From Methanocalculus chunghsingensis (GTDB lineage: Archaea > Halobacteriota > Methanomicrobia > Methanomicrobiales > Methanocorpusculaceae), in contig NZ_JWHL01000008.1 in NCBI RefSeq assembly GCF_018132105.1, forward strand, positions 20,063 to 84,062: DNA of 64,000 bases. The letters are read 5' to 3'. Position numbers and translations under genes: made by a program. The notes beneath the pieces are model-generated. The model saw only the letters and a program-made list of their open reading frames with translations. It was not told the DNA's origin and searched no databases. This document shows, in pieces, positions 25,599-34,968 of this stretch (the first letter of the stretch is position 1; every line of letters begins with the position of its first letter).

Positions 25599-27514
25599 AC
25601 CCGATACCGGAGCCAGCGTTCCTTCCGATGACACCCAGAGAGAAGGAGAAGCTCGGGATCGAGAGATTTGACATCATCATCGTCTCCGGGGATGCCTACG
25701 TCGATCATCCCTCCTTTGCCGCCGCGATCCTTGGCAGGAACCTCTGGGGTGCCGGATATACCGTCGGGATCATCGCCCAGCCGGACTGGCGATCAGATCA
25801 TGATCTCACACAACTTGGCATCCCCCGCTTCTTCTTCGCCATATCTGCCGGGAATGTCGACTCGATGGTCAATGCATTCAGCCCGAACAAGAAGCGGCGA
25901 AGAGAGGATGCCTATTCTCCCGGCGGCATTCCCCGACGGCCCGATAGGGCAACGATCGTCTATGCAAACCTGCTCCGATCCATCGCTCCCGGCACCGGTA
26001 TCGTGATTGGAGGGATTGAGGCGAGTCTCCGGCGGTTCGCACACTATGACTACTGGTCAGACAGCGTGCGCCAGTCGATCCTGGCAGACGCCCCCGCCGA
26101 TCTCCTCGTCTATGGAATGGGAGAGGAGACCCTGATCGCCATCGCGGACCGGATGGCGGCAGGAGAAGCGATTCGATCCATCCGGGATCTCAGGGGAACC
26201 TGCTGGACGATGCCGGTTGCAGAGTTCAGAACGACCGATACCACCGGAATGGTTCTCCTCCCCGGTTATCCCGGGGTTCGGGATGACCCCGCTGCCTATG
26301 CACGGGCCTATGCCGCATACGCAGAAGAGCAGGATCCCGTCCGTGGCAGGACCATCGCCCAGCCACATCCAAAGACGGTCATCATCCAGAACCCGCCCCG
26401 CCTTCCCCCGACGACTGCCACGATCGATGCAATCTATGACCACCCCTTCACCCGATCTGCCCATCCCTCCTATAAAGAACCAATACCTGCACTTGAAACG
26501 GTCCGATTCTCGGTTATCAGCCATCGGGGATGTTTTGGAAACTGCTCGTTCTGCGCACTCGCTCATCACCAGGGGAGGATCGTCACCTCCAGGAGCGAAG
26601 ACATGATAGCAGCCGAGATTGAGGATATCACCCGGATGCGATCCTTCAAAGGGACGATTCAGGATGTCGGGGGGCCGTCGGCAAATATGTACGGCCTCTC
26701 CTGCCCGAAATGGCTGAAGAGAGGGACCTGCCCGGATCGGGATTGCGGACCGGACTGCCCGTCACTGACCATCGATCATACGCCCCTTGTCCGTCTCCTG
26801 AAACGGCTGCGGGAGATACCGGGGGTAAAACATCTCTTCTGCGGATCAGGAGTCCGGTTCGATCTCGCCATCGCTGACCGATCAGAGTACATCGAAGAAC
26901 TGGTCCGCCACCATGTCTCCGGCCAGTTAAAGGTCGCACCCGAACATATCACCCCTCATGTGACACGACTGATGAACAAGCCGGACAAGGACTCATTCGA
27001 AGAATTTCGTAAGAGATTTGCTGAAATCCAACCCAAAGGCAAGGGGAAGCAGTACCTGATTCCCTACTGGATCTCATCACACCCGGGATGTACTATTCCG
27101 GATATGATCGAGCTGGCCAAATATATCAGGCAGACCGGACTTGCCCCACAACAGGTTCAGGACTTTACGCCGACCCCGATGACGCGATCGACCGCGATGT
27201 ACCACACAGGGATCGATCCGATGACCGGGGAGGAGGTTCATGTCCCGAAAGGACGTGAACGGCAGATCCAGCGTGCTCTTCTCAGATATATGGATCCCGC
27301 CAATTATCCACTCGTCCGTGAAGGACTCATCTCTGCCGGGAGGAGGGATCTCATCGGGGAAGGGAAAGAGTGTCTCGTCCCGCCGGAGAGGAGGGAAAGA
27401 GCATTATCCGGAAAAGGCTATACCTCATCACATGTACAGAACAGCAGTCGCAGTACTCCTCATCGCCGTTCTCCTGCTCCCAAACGCAGCGGCCATGGAA
27501 GCGGTGATCGGTGA
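25595..27514 (+). CDS. YgiQ-family radical SAM protein
   Basis: A 639-residue protein whose ATG overlaps the stop of the kinase (ATGA). The radical SAM motif is C-x3-C-x2-C in GCFGNCSFCALAHHQGR near residue 314; family blocks include FDIIIVSGDAYVDHPSF at the N terminus, GIEASLRRFAHYDYWSD, GGPSANMYGLSCPKW, and LKVAPEHITPHVTRLMNKP. YgiQ proteins are widespread, large radical SAM enzymes of unknown substrate. The last 28 residues, rich in Ser, Arg and Pro, are read through the start of the next gene and look like a weakly conserved tail. Confidence 0.92.
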   Translation: MNPIPEPAFLPMTPREKEKLGIERFDIIIVSGDAYVDHPSFAAAILGRNLWGAGYTVGIIAQPDWRSDHDLTQLGIPRFFFAISAGNVDSMVNAFSPNKKRRREDAYSPGGIPRRPDRATIVYANLLRSIAPGTGIVIGGIEASLRRFAHYDYWSDSVRQSILADAPADLLVYGMGEETLIAIADRMAAGEAIRSIRDLRGTCWTMPVAEFRTTDTTGMVLLPGYPGVRDDPAAYARAYAAYAEEQDPVRGRTIAQPHPKTVIIQNPPRLPPTTATIDAIYDHPFTRSAHPSYKEPIPALETVRFSVISHRGCFGNCSFCALAHHQGRIVTSRSEDMIAAEIEDITRMRSFKGTIQDVGGPSANMYGLSCPKWLKRGTCPDRDCGPDCPSLTIDHTPLVRLLKRLREIPGVKHLFCGSGVRFDLAIADRSEYIEELVRHHVSGQLKVAPEHITPHVTRLMNKPDKDSFEEFRKRFAEIQPKGKGKQYLIPYWISSHPGCTIPDMIELAKYIRQTGLAPQQVQDFTPTPMTRSTAMYHTGIDPMTGEEVHVPKGRERQIQRALLRYMDPANYPLVREGLISAGRRDLIGEGKECLVPPERRERALSGKGYTSSHVQNSSRSTPHRRSPAPKRSGHGSGDR

Positions 27515-27860
27515 GACGGGTCGCCTTACTCTCACTGAGGAACGGGGCTCGCTTCAGGTGACCGTCTCGCCATATGGTGCACAGGTGGAGATCGACTCTG
27601 AATACCAGGGAGAGACACCACTTGGCATATCGCTGCCTCCGGGAGGCTATCATCTGGTGGTCACCCATGACGGATACGAACCCCTGATCATGGATATTAC
27701 CATCTATGATGGCCGGACGACATCTCTGGTGACAAATCTCACCCCGGTCCTGATGCCTGAACCTCCGGAGACGACAGTTCCACCGGCGACTGAAGCGGCA
27801 GGATGGTGGACTGCACTTGCGGGAGCCGGGCTTCTTATCGGGTACAGGCTGAGACGTTAG
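27432..27860 (+). CDS. Exported single PEGA-domain protein
   Basis: A 142-residue protein starting at ATG 27432, where a signal peptide begins (YRTAVAVLLIAVLLLPNAAA). It overlaps the end of the YgiQ gene by 83 bases in another frame. Residues 38-105 form a PEGA domain (VTVSPYGAQVEIDSEYQGETP, then LPPGGYHLVVTHDGYEP), followed by a Pro/Thr linker and a C-terminal hydrophobic segment (about 120-137) ending in basic residues, so it is a membrane-anchored surface protein. PEGA domains are extracellular beta modules often found on archaeal cell surfaces. Its stop overlaps the end of convergent cheW. Confidence 0.82.
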   Translation: MYRTAVAVLLIAVLLLPNAAAMEAVIGETGRLTLTEERGSLQVTVSPYGAQVEIDSEYQGETPLGISLPPGGYHLVVTHDGYEPLIMDITIYDGRTTSLVTNLTPVLMPEPPETTVPPATEAAGWWTALAGAGLLIGYRLRR

Positions 27861-28342
27861 GTTCGGGCAGCATCGGCAAAGAAATTCTCAAGGAGGCGTT
27901 TCATATCAAGCCAGAGGATGAGGCTGGTCAGCTCATCCTCCTCCCCTCCCCCTTCCCGTCTGATCTTGATGATGCCCCGGAGATAGTCCGTCACCTCATC
28001 GCCGTATCCTTCCCGGGAGAGATCGATATCAGACTCCGGAACATGCATCACCGAATGAACATCATCAACGATCATCCCGACATTGGATCCTTGTGATGTC
28101 TCCGGGACGAGGACGATGATCTTCCGATCCCCATCCATCTTTTCAGGAACGGAGAGAAGTTCATTTAAGGAGAGGATCGTCGTTATCTCACCCCGGAGGT
28201 TCATAATTCCTTTAATATAGGGCGGTGTCCGGGGGATCTCTGTGATCGGCTTCATCTCGACGATCTCGCGGACGAGATGGATATCAAGTGCATAATGTTC
28301 CCCGCCAAGTTCAAAATCAACAATCTCGATATATCCATCCAT
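27857..28342 (-). CDS. cheW: Chemotaxis coupling protein CheW
   Basis: A 161-residue protein with the CheW double beta-barrel pattern: FELGGEHYALDIHLVREIVEM at the N terminus, IKGIMNLRGEITTILSLNELL in the middle and VGMIVDDVHSVMHVP after it. CheW links chemoreceptors to the kinase CheA. No cheA, receptor or other che gene lies within the window, so this is an isolated copy. An insertion of acidic residues (EGGGEEDEL) occurs near 133. A TATA-like TTTATATG at about 28416-28424 on the minus strand fits its promoter. Confidence 0.93.
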   Translation of the reverse strand: MDGYIEIVDFELGGEHYALDIHLVREIVEMKPITEIPRTPPYIKGIMNLRGEITTILSLNELLSVPEKMDGDRKIIVLVPETSQGSNVGMIVDDVHSVMHVPESDIDLSREGYGDEVTDYLRGIIKIRREGGGEEDELTSLILWLDMKRLLENFFADAART

Positions 28343-28451
28343 ACAAAATCACCATCCGCACCCTCTGCCGGGATAATAACTGATCAGAAGGTCTATGAGA
28401 AATTGTACACCCCCCAATCATATAAATTGATCCTGAGCAGAAAGATGCGAT

Positions 28452-28462
28452 AGCTATATATT
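28452..28462 (+). promoter_or_regulatory. TATA box of the five-PEGA surface protein
   Basis: GCTATATATTT lies about 38 bases before ATG 28496, leaving a leader of roughly 15 bases. The cheW promoter faces the other way about 35 bases to the left. Confidence 0.5.
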
Positions 28463-28495
28463 TTCCTTTTATCATCTGTTATACTGGGAAATTCC

Positions 28496-29812
28496 ATGCA
28501 GAAAGAACTCTCTCTTATCATCATTGCAATGGCAGTACTGCTCATTGCATCGGCAACCCCGGCCGCCGCCCAGCTCGGTGGCGATGTCGGGATCATCTCG
28601 GTCACATCTGATCCGAGCGGGGCCAATGTGAACTACGATGGCCAGTATGAAGGAAGCACCCCTGTTGATATCAAAATCTATACAACAGGGACTCCGGGCG
28701 GACAGATCGTCGTCTCGATGTCCGGATACAAGACATACTCCACTCCGGCACCATCAGTCGGTGCAGGAGAGACAGCCTATGTCCATGCAGTCCTCCAGCC
28801 GATAGCACCAACGCCGACACCCTCACCAGAGGGATACTTCTCCATCGACTCTCAGCCACGCGGAGCTACTGTAAGGATTGATGGCCATTATGTCGGAACA
28901 ACACCCATTACCCGGAGCGTCACATCAGGGACCACCCACCGGGTTCAGATAGAGCTTGCCGGGTATGAATCCTGGGCAGGGACATATACTGCATACTCCG
29001 GGCAGACGAGCCCCATCTATGCAGCCCTGACACCAAACCCCCCATCCACCGGATTCCTCGCAGTCACCTCCAATCCATCAGGGGCTGATGTCTATGTTGA
29101 TGGGAGCTACCGGGGATATGCGCCGATGACGGTTGGAAACCTCAACGTCGGATCGCATACCATTGAACTTCGCCTGGCAGGATACAGTGCCTACAGGTCG
29201 AACATACAGATTTACGCAGGACAGACAACAAACGTAAATGCCCAGCTCTCAAGGACGACCCCGACAACAGGTTCGATTGGTGTACAGTCATTCCCCTCAG
29301 GAGCATCCATCTACCTTGACGGAAATTTCCAGGGGACAACCTTTGCAAACGACTACTTTGATATCATCGATATCCCGGTCGGTACACATTCGATCACCCT
29401 GAGAAAGCCGGGATACAACGACTACACAACAAGTGCCACCGTGACCGGCGGGACCCTGAAGTACGTAACGGCAACCCTGACACCGGCCTCATCCCCGGCG
29501 ACGACCGGCAAAGTGAGCTTCAATTCCGCACCAGGCGGTGCCGAGGTCTATCTTGACAACCTCTTCCGCGGATATGCACCGGTCATCGTCCCTGATATTG
29601 AACCCGGGACTCATTCGGTGACAGTAAAGATGCAGGGGTATACTGACTGGACGAGCACCGTTGCAGTGACTGCCGGTGAGACCGCACAGGTCGTTGCGAC
29701 ACTCAACCCACAGGCGGCACCGACACCCGAGCCGGCTGCAGCACTTCCGATCACCGCCATCGGGGCAGTTGCTCTCCTTGGCATGATCTTCGTCGTTGCA
29801 CGGCGGAGATAA
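28496..29812 (+). CDS. Surface protein with five PEGA domains
   Basis: A 438-residue exported protein: signal peptide (1-26), then five PEGA repeats at about 32-100, 115-182, 186-252, 258-330 and 338-404. Each has the pattern SxPxGAxVYxDGxYxGxTP and a later GxHTxxLxxxGYxxY. A short Pro/Glu linker precedes a C-terminal transmembrane segment (about 413-433) with a basic end (ARRR), so the repeats project outside the cell on a membrane anchor. Such proteins are common in Methanomicrobiales and are thought to be envelope or adhesion components. No enzymatic motif is present. Confidence 0.88.
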   Translation: MQKELSLIIIAMAVLLIASATPAAAQLGGDVGIISVTSDPSGANVNYDGQYEGSTPVDIKIYTTGTPGGQIVVSMSGYKTYSTPAPSVGAGETAYVHAVLQPIAPTPTPSPEGYFSIDSQPRGATVRIDGHYVGTTPITRSVTSGTTHRVQIELAGYESWAGTYTAYSGQTSPIYAALTPNPPSTGFLAVTSNPSGADVYVDGSYRGYAPMTVGNLNVGSHTIELRLAGYSAYRSNIQIYAGQTTNVNAQLSRTTPTTGSIGVQSFPSGASIYLDGNFQGTTFANDYFDIIDIPVGTHSITLRKPGYNDYTTSATVTGGTLKYVTATLTPASSPATTGKVSFNSAPGGAEVYLDNLFRGYAPVIVPDIEPGTHSVTVKMQGYTDWTSTVAVTAGETAQVVATLNPQAAPTPEPAAALPITAIGAVALLGMIFVVARRR

Positions 29813-29869
29813 AAACCTACAGAACCTTTTTTTCTGATACGGTACCATCAGAGAATCTGAGGTACCTGT

Positions 29870-30334
29870 ATGTCACCATCCGATGAACCCGAGGGAAACC
29901 CGGCTCCAGTCAGCTCGATTATGACCCGTGTTATCCGGACCATCACCCCGGAGACGCCCGTCCGTGACCTCATCATCCTTGGATCTGAGGAAGGATGCGG
30001 CGATCTTCCGGTAACAACTCCTGAGGGAATCTTTCTTGGCGTCGTCACCCCGCTTGATCTGATCGGATCAATCCTCCCTTCGATCGGTGTACGGAGCGGG
30101 GGATCGCACCGGTGCATCACCTGCCATCTGAAGAAAGAGGGGGCAACAGCACGTGAGATCATGAGCAGAGGCCATATCACCATTCATCAGGACGATTCGG
30201 TCATCAACGCGATGAAACAGATGGAGCGAAACCGTCATGGAGATCTCATCGTCACCGACGACGCAGGCAGGGTGACGGGAAGGATCGAGATATGCCACAT
30301 CATCAGGCATCTCCGGCTTGTCGGTGAGCTTTGA
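29870..30334 (+). CDS. Two-CBS-domain protein with CxxCH loop
   Basis: A 154-residue protein with two CBS domains (about 14-80 and 95-150; SIMTRVIRTITPETPVRDL and ARREIMS-like AREIMSRGHITIHQDDSVI). A GAGGT sequence seven bases before ATG 29870 supports the start. CBS pairs bind adenine nucleotides or SAM and act as sensors. The linker contains HRCITCHLKK, a CxxCH pattern unusual in this family; in a cytosolic protein it is more likely a metal or redox site than haem c. Its 3' end overlaps the convergent antiporter gene by 32 bases. Confidence 0.85.
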   Translation: MSPSDEPEGNPAPVSSIMTRVIRTITPETPVRDLIILGSEEGCGDLPVTTPEGIFLGVVTPLDLIGSILPSIGVRSGGSHRCITCHLKKEGATAREIMSRGHITIHQDDSVINAMKQMERNRHGDLIVTDDAGRVTGRIEICHIIRHLRLVGEL

Positions 30335-31460
30335 ACCCCCATCGTAAGAAAACAGGCGAGATGAGGACAGTTATAACCACCATCATCGTTACTGTGGCAT
30401 AGAGGCTGTCTGTAATAAACCCTCCTGCAAGAGCAACCGTCGCGACGACGAGGGCCATCTCACCGCGTGGCGTGATACCAATACCAACTAGCAGTGCACT
30501 GAGGGAATCAGGGAGGAACCGGCGTGAGCCGAGATATCCCCCGAGGATCTTACTGATGAATGCCACCACAATAAGCGGAAGGAGGAGCGGATCGATGAAT
30601 GTACTGACAGAGATAAGAAGCGAGAGGCCGATGGAGGCAAAGAATATGGTGATGAGGAAGCCCCCCGCCAGATCCGAGAGGCTTCCCTCAATTGTACGGT
30701 CGGGCCGTATCCGGTCGCTGAGTGCCAGACCGACGAAGAATGCCCCGATGGCAAGATGAAGCCCGAGAAGAGATGTCAGGGCCGCCCCTCCAAGTGCCAG
30801 ACAGATGACTGCTGAGAATGCAGTCTCATGGGATGCCCCCCGCCTGATACGTCCATAGAAAGATCCAAGGAGAGACGGGGCCACAGTGACCATCAGAATG
30901 ATGAAGATGATGCCTGCGGCCGCCACCCCAAGTACCGTGACGATACCGTCTCCAAATGCGATCGCCATCAGAAATGCCAGCAGCAGGATACCGATGATAT
31001 CATCGATGACTGCGGTTGTTATGATGATGCTTCCAACCGGAGTACTCAGGGCATGTTCATCGACGAGGGTCCGAATTGATATCCCGATGGAGGTGATCGA
31101 GAGGACGACACCGAGAAAGATCGCAGTGAGGGAATCCATTCCAAAGAAGAGACCAAGGGCGGAACCGAGGAGGAGAGGGATCATGATGCCCCCAACAGCA
31201 GTCGCCGATCCCGCCATCTCGGCAGATGCGAGGTTTTTGAGATCAGTCTGCACCCCGGAGAGGAAGAGAAGAAGGATCAGACCGAGATCGGCAAGTGCTT
31301 CAATGACAACACCAGGTTCGATGAGCCCAAGGATTGACGGACCAAGGATAAGACCCGCTCCTATCTCGCCGACAAGTCCGGGGTATCCGATACGCTCGGC
31401 CAGCTCTCCTGCTGCCTTCGCTACTGCAAGGAGAAGGAGTATCTCAAGAACGGGTATCAT
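30303..31460 (-). CDS. CPA2-type cation/proton antiporter
   Basis: A 385-residue integral membrane protein with about 12 hydrophobic segments. GYPGLVGEIGAGLILGPS near residue 25 and the paired aspartates in TTAVIDDIIGILLLAF near residue 150 are typical of NapA/KefB-like antiporters; the Asp-Asp pair is linked in known members to electrogenic Na+/H+ exchange. It probably expels Na+ or K+ in exchange for protons. There is no C-terminal TrkA-N domain, but the adjacent, convergently overlapping CBS protein could be a regulator (speculative). Confidence 0.9.
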   Translation of the reverse strand: MIPVLEILLLLAVAKAAGELAERIGYPGLVGEIGAGLILGPSILGLIEPGVVIEALADLGLILLLFLSGVQTDLKNLASAEMAGSATAVGGIMIPLLLGSALGLFFGMDSLTAIFLGVVLSITSIGISIRTLVDEHALSTPVGSIIITTAVIDDIIGILLLAFLMAIAFGDGIVTVLGVAAAGIIFIILMVTVAPSLLGSFYGRIRRGASHETAFSAVICLALGGAALTSLLGLHLAIGAFFVGLALSDRIRPDRTIEGSLSDLAGGFLITIFFASIGLSLLISVSTFIDPLLLPLIVVAFISKILGGYLGSRRFLPDSLSALLVGIGITPRGEMALVVATVALAGGFITDSLYATVTMMVVITVLISPVFLRWGFKAHRQAGDA

Positions 31461-31520
31461 CGTCCCTCTGCTATTATCAGGATAGAATAAAAAGTACTGC
31501 CGCCATATCTCCGTTCAGAT

Positions 31521-33560
31521 ATGGCTGAGAAGGTTGTTTCCGGACGTGAGGCATACTCCATCCTTGCAGAATATGGAATACGGGTGCCGGAAGAGGAGCT
31601 TGCCGGAGATGAAGATGAAGCGGCAGCGATTGGCGGCAGGATCGGGTATCCGGTCGTTCTGAAGATCGAGTCCCCGGATATCGTGCATAAGAGTGATGTT
31701 GCCGGTGTTATCGTTGGGATAGAGGGTGAGGAACAGCTCCGGGAAGGATACCGGGATCTCCTTATGAGGGTAAAGAGGCTGCGGCCAGATGCCCGGATCA
31801 CCGGGGTTCGGATCGAGGAGGAGGTGCCTGCGGGCCTTGAGATACTCATCGGGGGATCAACGGATCCCACCTTTGGAAAGACGATAACCGTTGGTATGGG
31901 CGGCAAACTCGTAGAACTCCTCCGGGATACCGCGATCCGGGTCCTCCCCATCGATGAGGAGGAGATCCGATCAATGATACGGGAGATACGGGGGTACCGC
32001 CTCATCGAAGGATTCCGGGATGAACCACCCCGGGATGAAGAGGCTCTCATTTCTGTGATCAACGCAGCCGGACGCCTCTTCCTTGACCATCCCGAGTATA
32101 CCGAATTTGACATCAATCCTCTCATTCTCCATGAGAAAGGGGCTGTTGCCGTGGATATCAGGTTTATCACAGGAGACGTTTTAAATGAGGATATTCCGGA
32201 GATCCGGCCTCTTTCGGACTGCATTCTGAAGGCAGGTTCGATCGCAGTCATCGGTGCATCTCCAAACCAGACGAAGATCGGCTATACCATCACCCGGAAC
32301 CTCCTCCCGTTTCCCGGTGAGCTCTATCCGGTTAACCCAAAGCATGACCGAATCCTCGGGAGAAGGGCATACCCGGCGATCACCGATATTCCCGGGGCTG
32401 TCGATATGGCGGTGATTGCAGTTCCCGCCAGAATTGTTCCGGGGATCATCAAAGAGTGCGGAGAGAAAGGGGTGAAGGTTGCCGTTGTCATCTCCTATGG
32501 ATTTAAAGAGGCAGGGGCTGAAGGAGAACGGCTTGAAGAGGAGATGCTTGCCATCGCCCGGTCATATGATCTTCGAATCGTCGGGCCAAACAGCCTTGGT
32601 ATCATGGTGCCGCCTGCTGAGATCAACACAACCTTCGGGAATAATTCTCCGCGGCCGGGACCTTTTGGATTCATATCACAGAGCGGGGCATTGATCACCA
32701 CCATCGTTGACTGGGCCGCTGCAGAGGAGATCGGGTTCTCTGCGGTGATCAGTGTCGGCAACCAGTCTGATATCGGATTCGTCGAGTATATCGATCTCCT
32801 CTCCCGGGATGATGGAACCGGGGCCATTGTCCTCTATATCGAGGAGATCCGGGATGGAAAAAGGTTTCTGGAGTCGGTTCGCCAGGTTGCCGGGATGAAG
32901 CCGGTGATCGCCATCAAGGCAGGGAGTTCCCGGATCGGCCAGGCTGCCGCGGCATCGCATACCGGATCACTTACCGGGGATTACCAGACATACAGGGCAG
33001 CATTCCGGCAGGCAGGCGTCGTTCCCGCAGAGTCGATCCGATCAGCATTTCAGATCGGCGGGATCATCGCCGACCAGGGATACCCGAAGGGGAGGCGGGG
33101 AGTGGTCATAACAAGCGCTGGAGGATTTGCAGTCCTCTCATCTGATTATGCCGATGCCGCCGGAGTTGAACTGATCGATCTCCCGGCAGAGGCACACCAG
33201 CGAATGGACGAGGTCCTCCCTCCCGGATGGAGCGGACGAAACCCCGTCGATATGATCGGTGACGCGACGGCGGGGAGGTTCGCCGCCGTCCTCGATATCC
33301 TCCTTGAGAATCAGGATTTCTGGGATATCGCAATCATTATCTCCGCACCAACGGCGATTGCCGATCCCAGACAGATCGCCCTTGAGATCGTCCGGTTCTC
33401 AGATCATACGGATAATATGGTTCTTGCCGCCTTTCCGGGAGGAGACTCGGTCCGGCCTGCCATCCCGGTCCTGAGACGGGGGAGCGTTCCGGTCTTTTCA
33501 GAGGTCTGGGATCTCTTCCAATCCCTTGGAGAGCTCCCGGGGAGAGGAGAACGCTCCTGA
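31521..33560 (+). CDS. ADP-forming acetyl/acyl-CoA synthetase (fused beta-alpha subunits)
   Basis: A 679-residue fusion. Residues 1-220 are the ATP-grasp (beta) part (YPVVLKIESPDIVHKSDVAG), residues 225-360 the CoA-binding Rossmann part (SIAVIGASPNQTKIGYTI) and the rest the ligase part, with the phosphorylated-histidine motif AAASHTGSLTGD near residue 475. These enzymes interconvert acyl-CoA, ADP and phosphate with the free acid, CoA and ATP. The order ATP-grasp first is the reverse of many fused homologues. The substrate cannot be assigned. The gene is divergent from the antiporter with a 60-base gap. Confidence 0.9.
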   Translation: MAEKVVSGREAYSILAEYGIRVPEEELAGDEDEAAAIGGRIGYPVVLKIESPDIVHKSDVAGVIVGIEGEEQLREGYRDLLMRVKRLRPDARITGVRIEEEVPAGLEILIGGSTDPTFGKTITVGMGGKLVELLRDTAIRVLPIDEEEIRSMIREIRGYRLIEGFRDEPPRDEEALISVINAAGRLFLDHPEYTEFDINPLILHEKGAVAVDIRFITGDVLNEDIPEIRPLSDCILKAGSIAVIGASPNQTKIGYTITRNLLPFPGELYPVNPKHDRILGRRAYPAITDIPGAVDMAVIAVPARIVPGIIKECGEKGVKVAVVISYGFKEAGAEGERLEEEMLAIARSYDLRIVGPNSLGIMVPPAEINTTFGNNSPRPGPFGFISQSGALITTIVDWAAAEEIGFSAVISVGNQSDIGFVEYIDLLSRDDGTGAIVLYIEEIRDGKRFLESVRQVAGMKPVIAIKAGSSRIGQAAAASHTGSLTGDYQTYRAAFRQAGVVPAESIRSAFQIGGIIADQGYPKGRRGVVITSAGGFAVLSSDYADAAGVELIDLPAEAHQRMDEVLPPGWSGRNPVDMIGDATAGRFAAVLDILLENQDFWDIAIIISAPTAIADPRQIALEIVRFSDHTDNMVLAAFPGGDSVRPAIPVLRRGSVPVFSEVWDLFQSLGELPGRGERS

Positions 33561-33564
33561 AGAC

Positions 33565-34398
33565 TCAATGATGCAGGGGAGAGAGAAGAGCCGCCGGAAG
33601 ATCCTCTCTTCTCGTCACCACAGTCGATGACTGTTCGAGCATCAGGTTGACATGCTCATGATGACCTGCACTCCGGAAGTCGGTCCGGAGAGCAACAACC
33701 GGGATCCCAAGGGCATGGGCATACCCCATCTCCCATGCGGTCCCTGAGTCCGCATCCGCACCATCGACGATACCAACCACCCAGTCGGTACTCCTGAGCG
33801 CCTCGGCATGAGATGCAAAGATCTCCTGCATCGTCTGATGATGCCGGGATGCCGAGTCATCACCCGCCTCCTGGGGGAGATAGACCTCAAAGCAGTGGGT
33901 GGCAAGGATATCACGGATGAACTCATTGTACCTCCGTTCCGCTTCCGAAAAGAGTGGGGCGGCGAGATAGACCCTGTACCGGGCGAAGTCATAGACATCT
34001 GTTGACGGGATATCGGGGAATCGTGAGAGGAACGCTCCCCGATGGTCTATCTTCCCTTCAGGGCTGTACCATGTGGTATTCACCCCGCATGCAGGTGAGG
34101 AGTCAACCCCGACGATGCAGAGCGGCTCACCCTTTTCAAGAATGATCTGCCGAACCTCAGATTCGAGCCGGTCGAGGAGGGAAGAGAATTCAGGCGTATC
34201 GAGCCGTTCGGTGTATGTCCCGGGGGGACGGTTCCTCCCAAGGTACAGCGTCTCAGCACAGGGAAGTGGAACGATCTCAAGCCCGAATACCGAACATCGC
34301 CTGAGGCATCGTTCATATGCCCTGAGATCCTCTTCCCGTGTAATCCCCTCTGCCCGGAGGGAGGGATCCAGAATACAGGGGGCGATCATGACGTACAT
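33565..34398 (-). CDS. DUF523-like domain fused to nucleoside 2-deoxyribosyltransferase-like domain
   Basis: A 277-residue two-domain protein. The N-terminal half contains scattered cysteines and CIVGVDSSPACGVNTTWY, resembling the DUF523-type GVDGSPSCG loop. The C-terminal half (about 142-277) begins RVYLAAPLFSEAERRYNE and has GTAWEMGYAHALGIPVVAL, the signature of nucleoside 2-deoxyribosyltransferases, which move deoxyribose or hydrolyse nucleoside glycosidic bonds in salvage. The start is either 34398 or ATG 34389. The role of the first domain is unknown. Confidence 0.78.
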   Translation of the reverse strand: MYVMIAPCILDPSLRAEGITREEDLRAYERCLRRCSVFGLEIVPLPCAETLYLGRNRPPGTYTERLDTPEFSSLLDRLESEVRQIILEKGEPLCIVGVDSSPACGVNTTWYSPEGKIDHRGAFLSRFPDIPSTDVYDFARYRVYLAAPLFSEAERRYNEFIRDILATHCFEVYLPQEAGDDSASRHHQTMQEIFASHAEALRSTDWVVGIVDGADADSGTAWEMGYAHALGIPVVALRTDFRSAGHHEHVNLMLEQSSTVVTRREDLPAALLSPLHH

Positions 34399-34473
34399 AG
34401 ATTATATCTGTCCTGATCCCAGATGGATTGATCGCGGCTCTTGATGAGAGATGAGAACAGATACTGATCCAGC

Positions 34474-34968
34474 ATGATTCCCCTGATCGCATATCGTGAC
34501 AACACCTGCGCCCCACGGAAGTGTACAGTGAAACGGCTGGAGCGCTTTGGGATGATCCGGATCGTCCCCTCGTTTAAGCAGGTGCCGAGAGGAACCCTCC
34601 TCCTCGACCCGACCGCCGGAGTTGTCATCTCACCTGCTGACCGGAGGTGGGTCCGGTCGATAACAGCCCTCGACTGTTCCTGGGAGGTGCTTGAGCGGGA
34701 GGAGATGGCACGGTTCCGGGGCCGGAGAGCGCTCCCGTTCCTGGTTGCGGCAAACCCGGTTAATTTCGGGAAGCCTTTTGTCCTCTCCTCGGTGGAGGCA
34801 CTCGCAGCAGCACTCATTATTCTTGGAGAGAAGGGGCAGGCAGAAGAGATCCTCGCAAAAGTCCCGTTTGGGATCAGGTTCCTTGAGGTGAATGCCGAAC
34901 CCCTTGCCGACTATGCAGCAGCAGGTGATAGTGCCGGGGTGCTTGCAGCCCAGGCAGAGTATCTCTGA
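34474..34968 (+). CDS. tsr3: 16S rRNA aminocarboxypropyltransferase Tsr3
   Basis: A 164-residue protein of the Tsr3/DUF367 family. Motifs include APRKCTVKRLERFGM near the N terminus, LLLDPTAGVVISPADR, ALDCSWEV, and FLVAANPVNFGKPFVLSSVEALAAAL. Tsr3 transfers the aminocarboxypropyl group of SAM to a hypermodified nucleotide of small-subunit rRNA during ribosome maturation. Length is normal for archaea. It ends one base from the stop of the convergent membrane-protein gene. Confidence 0.94.
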   Translation: MIPLIAYRDNTCAPRKCTVKRLERFGMIRIVPSFKQVPRGTLLLDPTAGVVISPADRRWVRSITALDCSWEVLEREEMARFRGRRALPFLVAANPVNFGKPFVLSSVEALAAALIILGEKGQAEEILAKVPFGIRFLEVNAEPLADYAAAGDSAGVLAAQAEYL

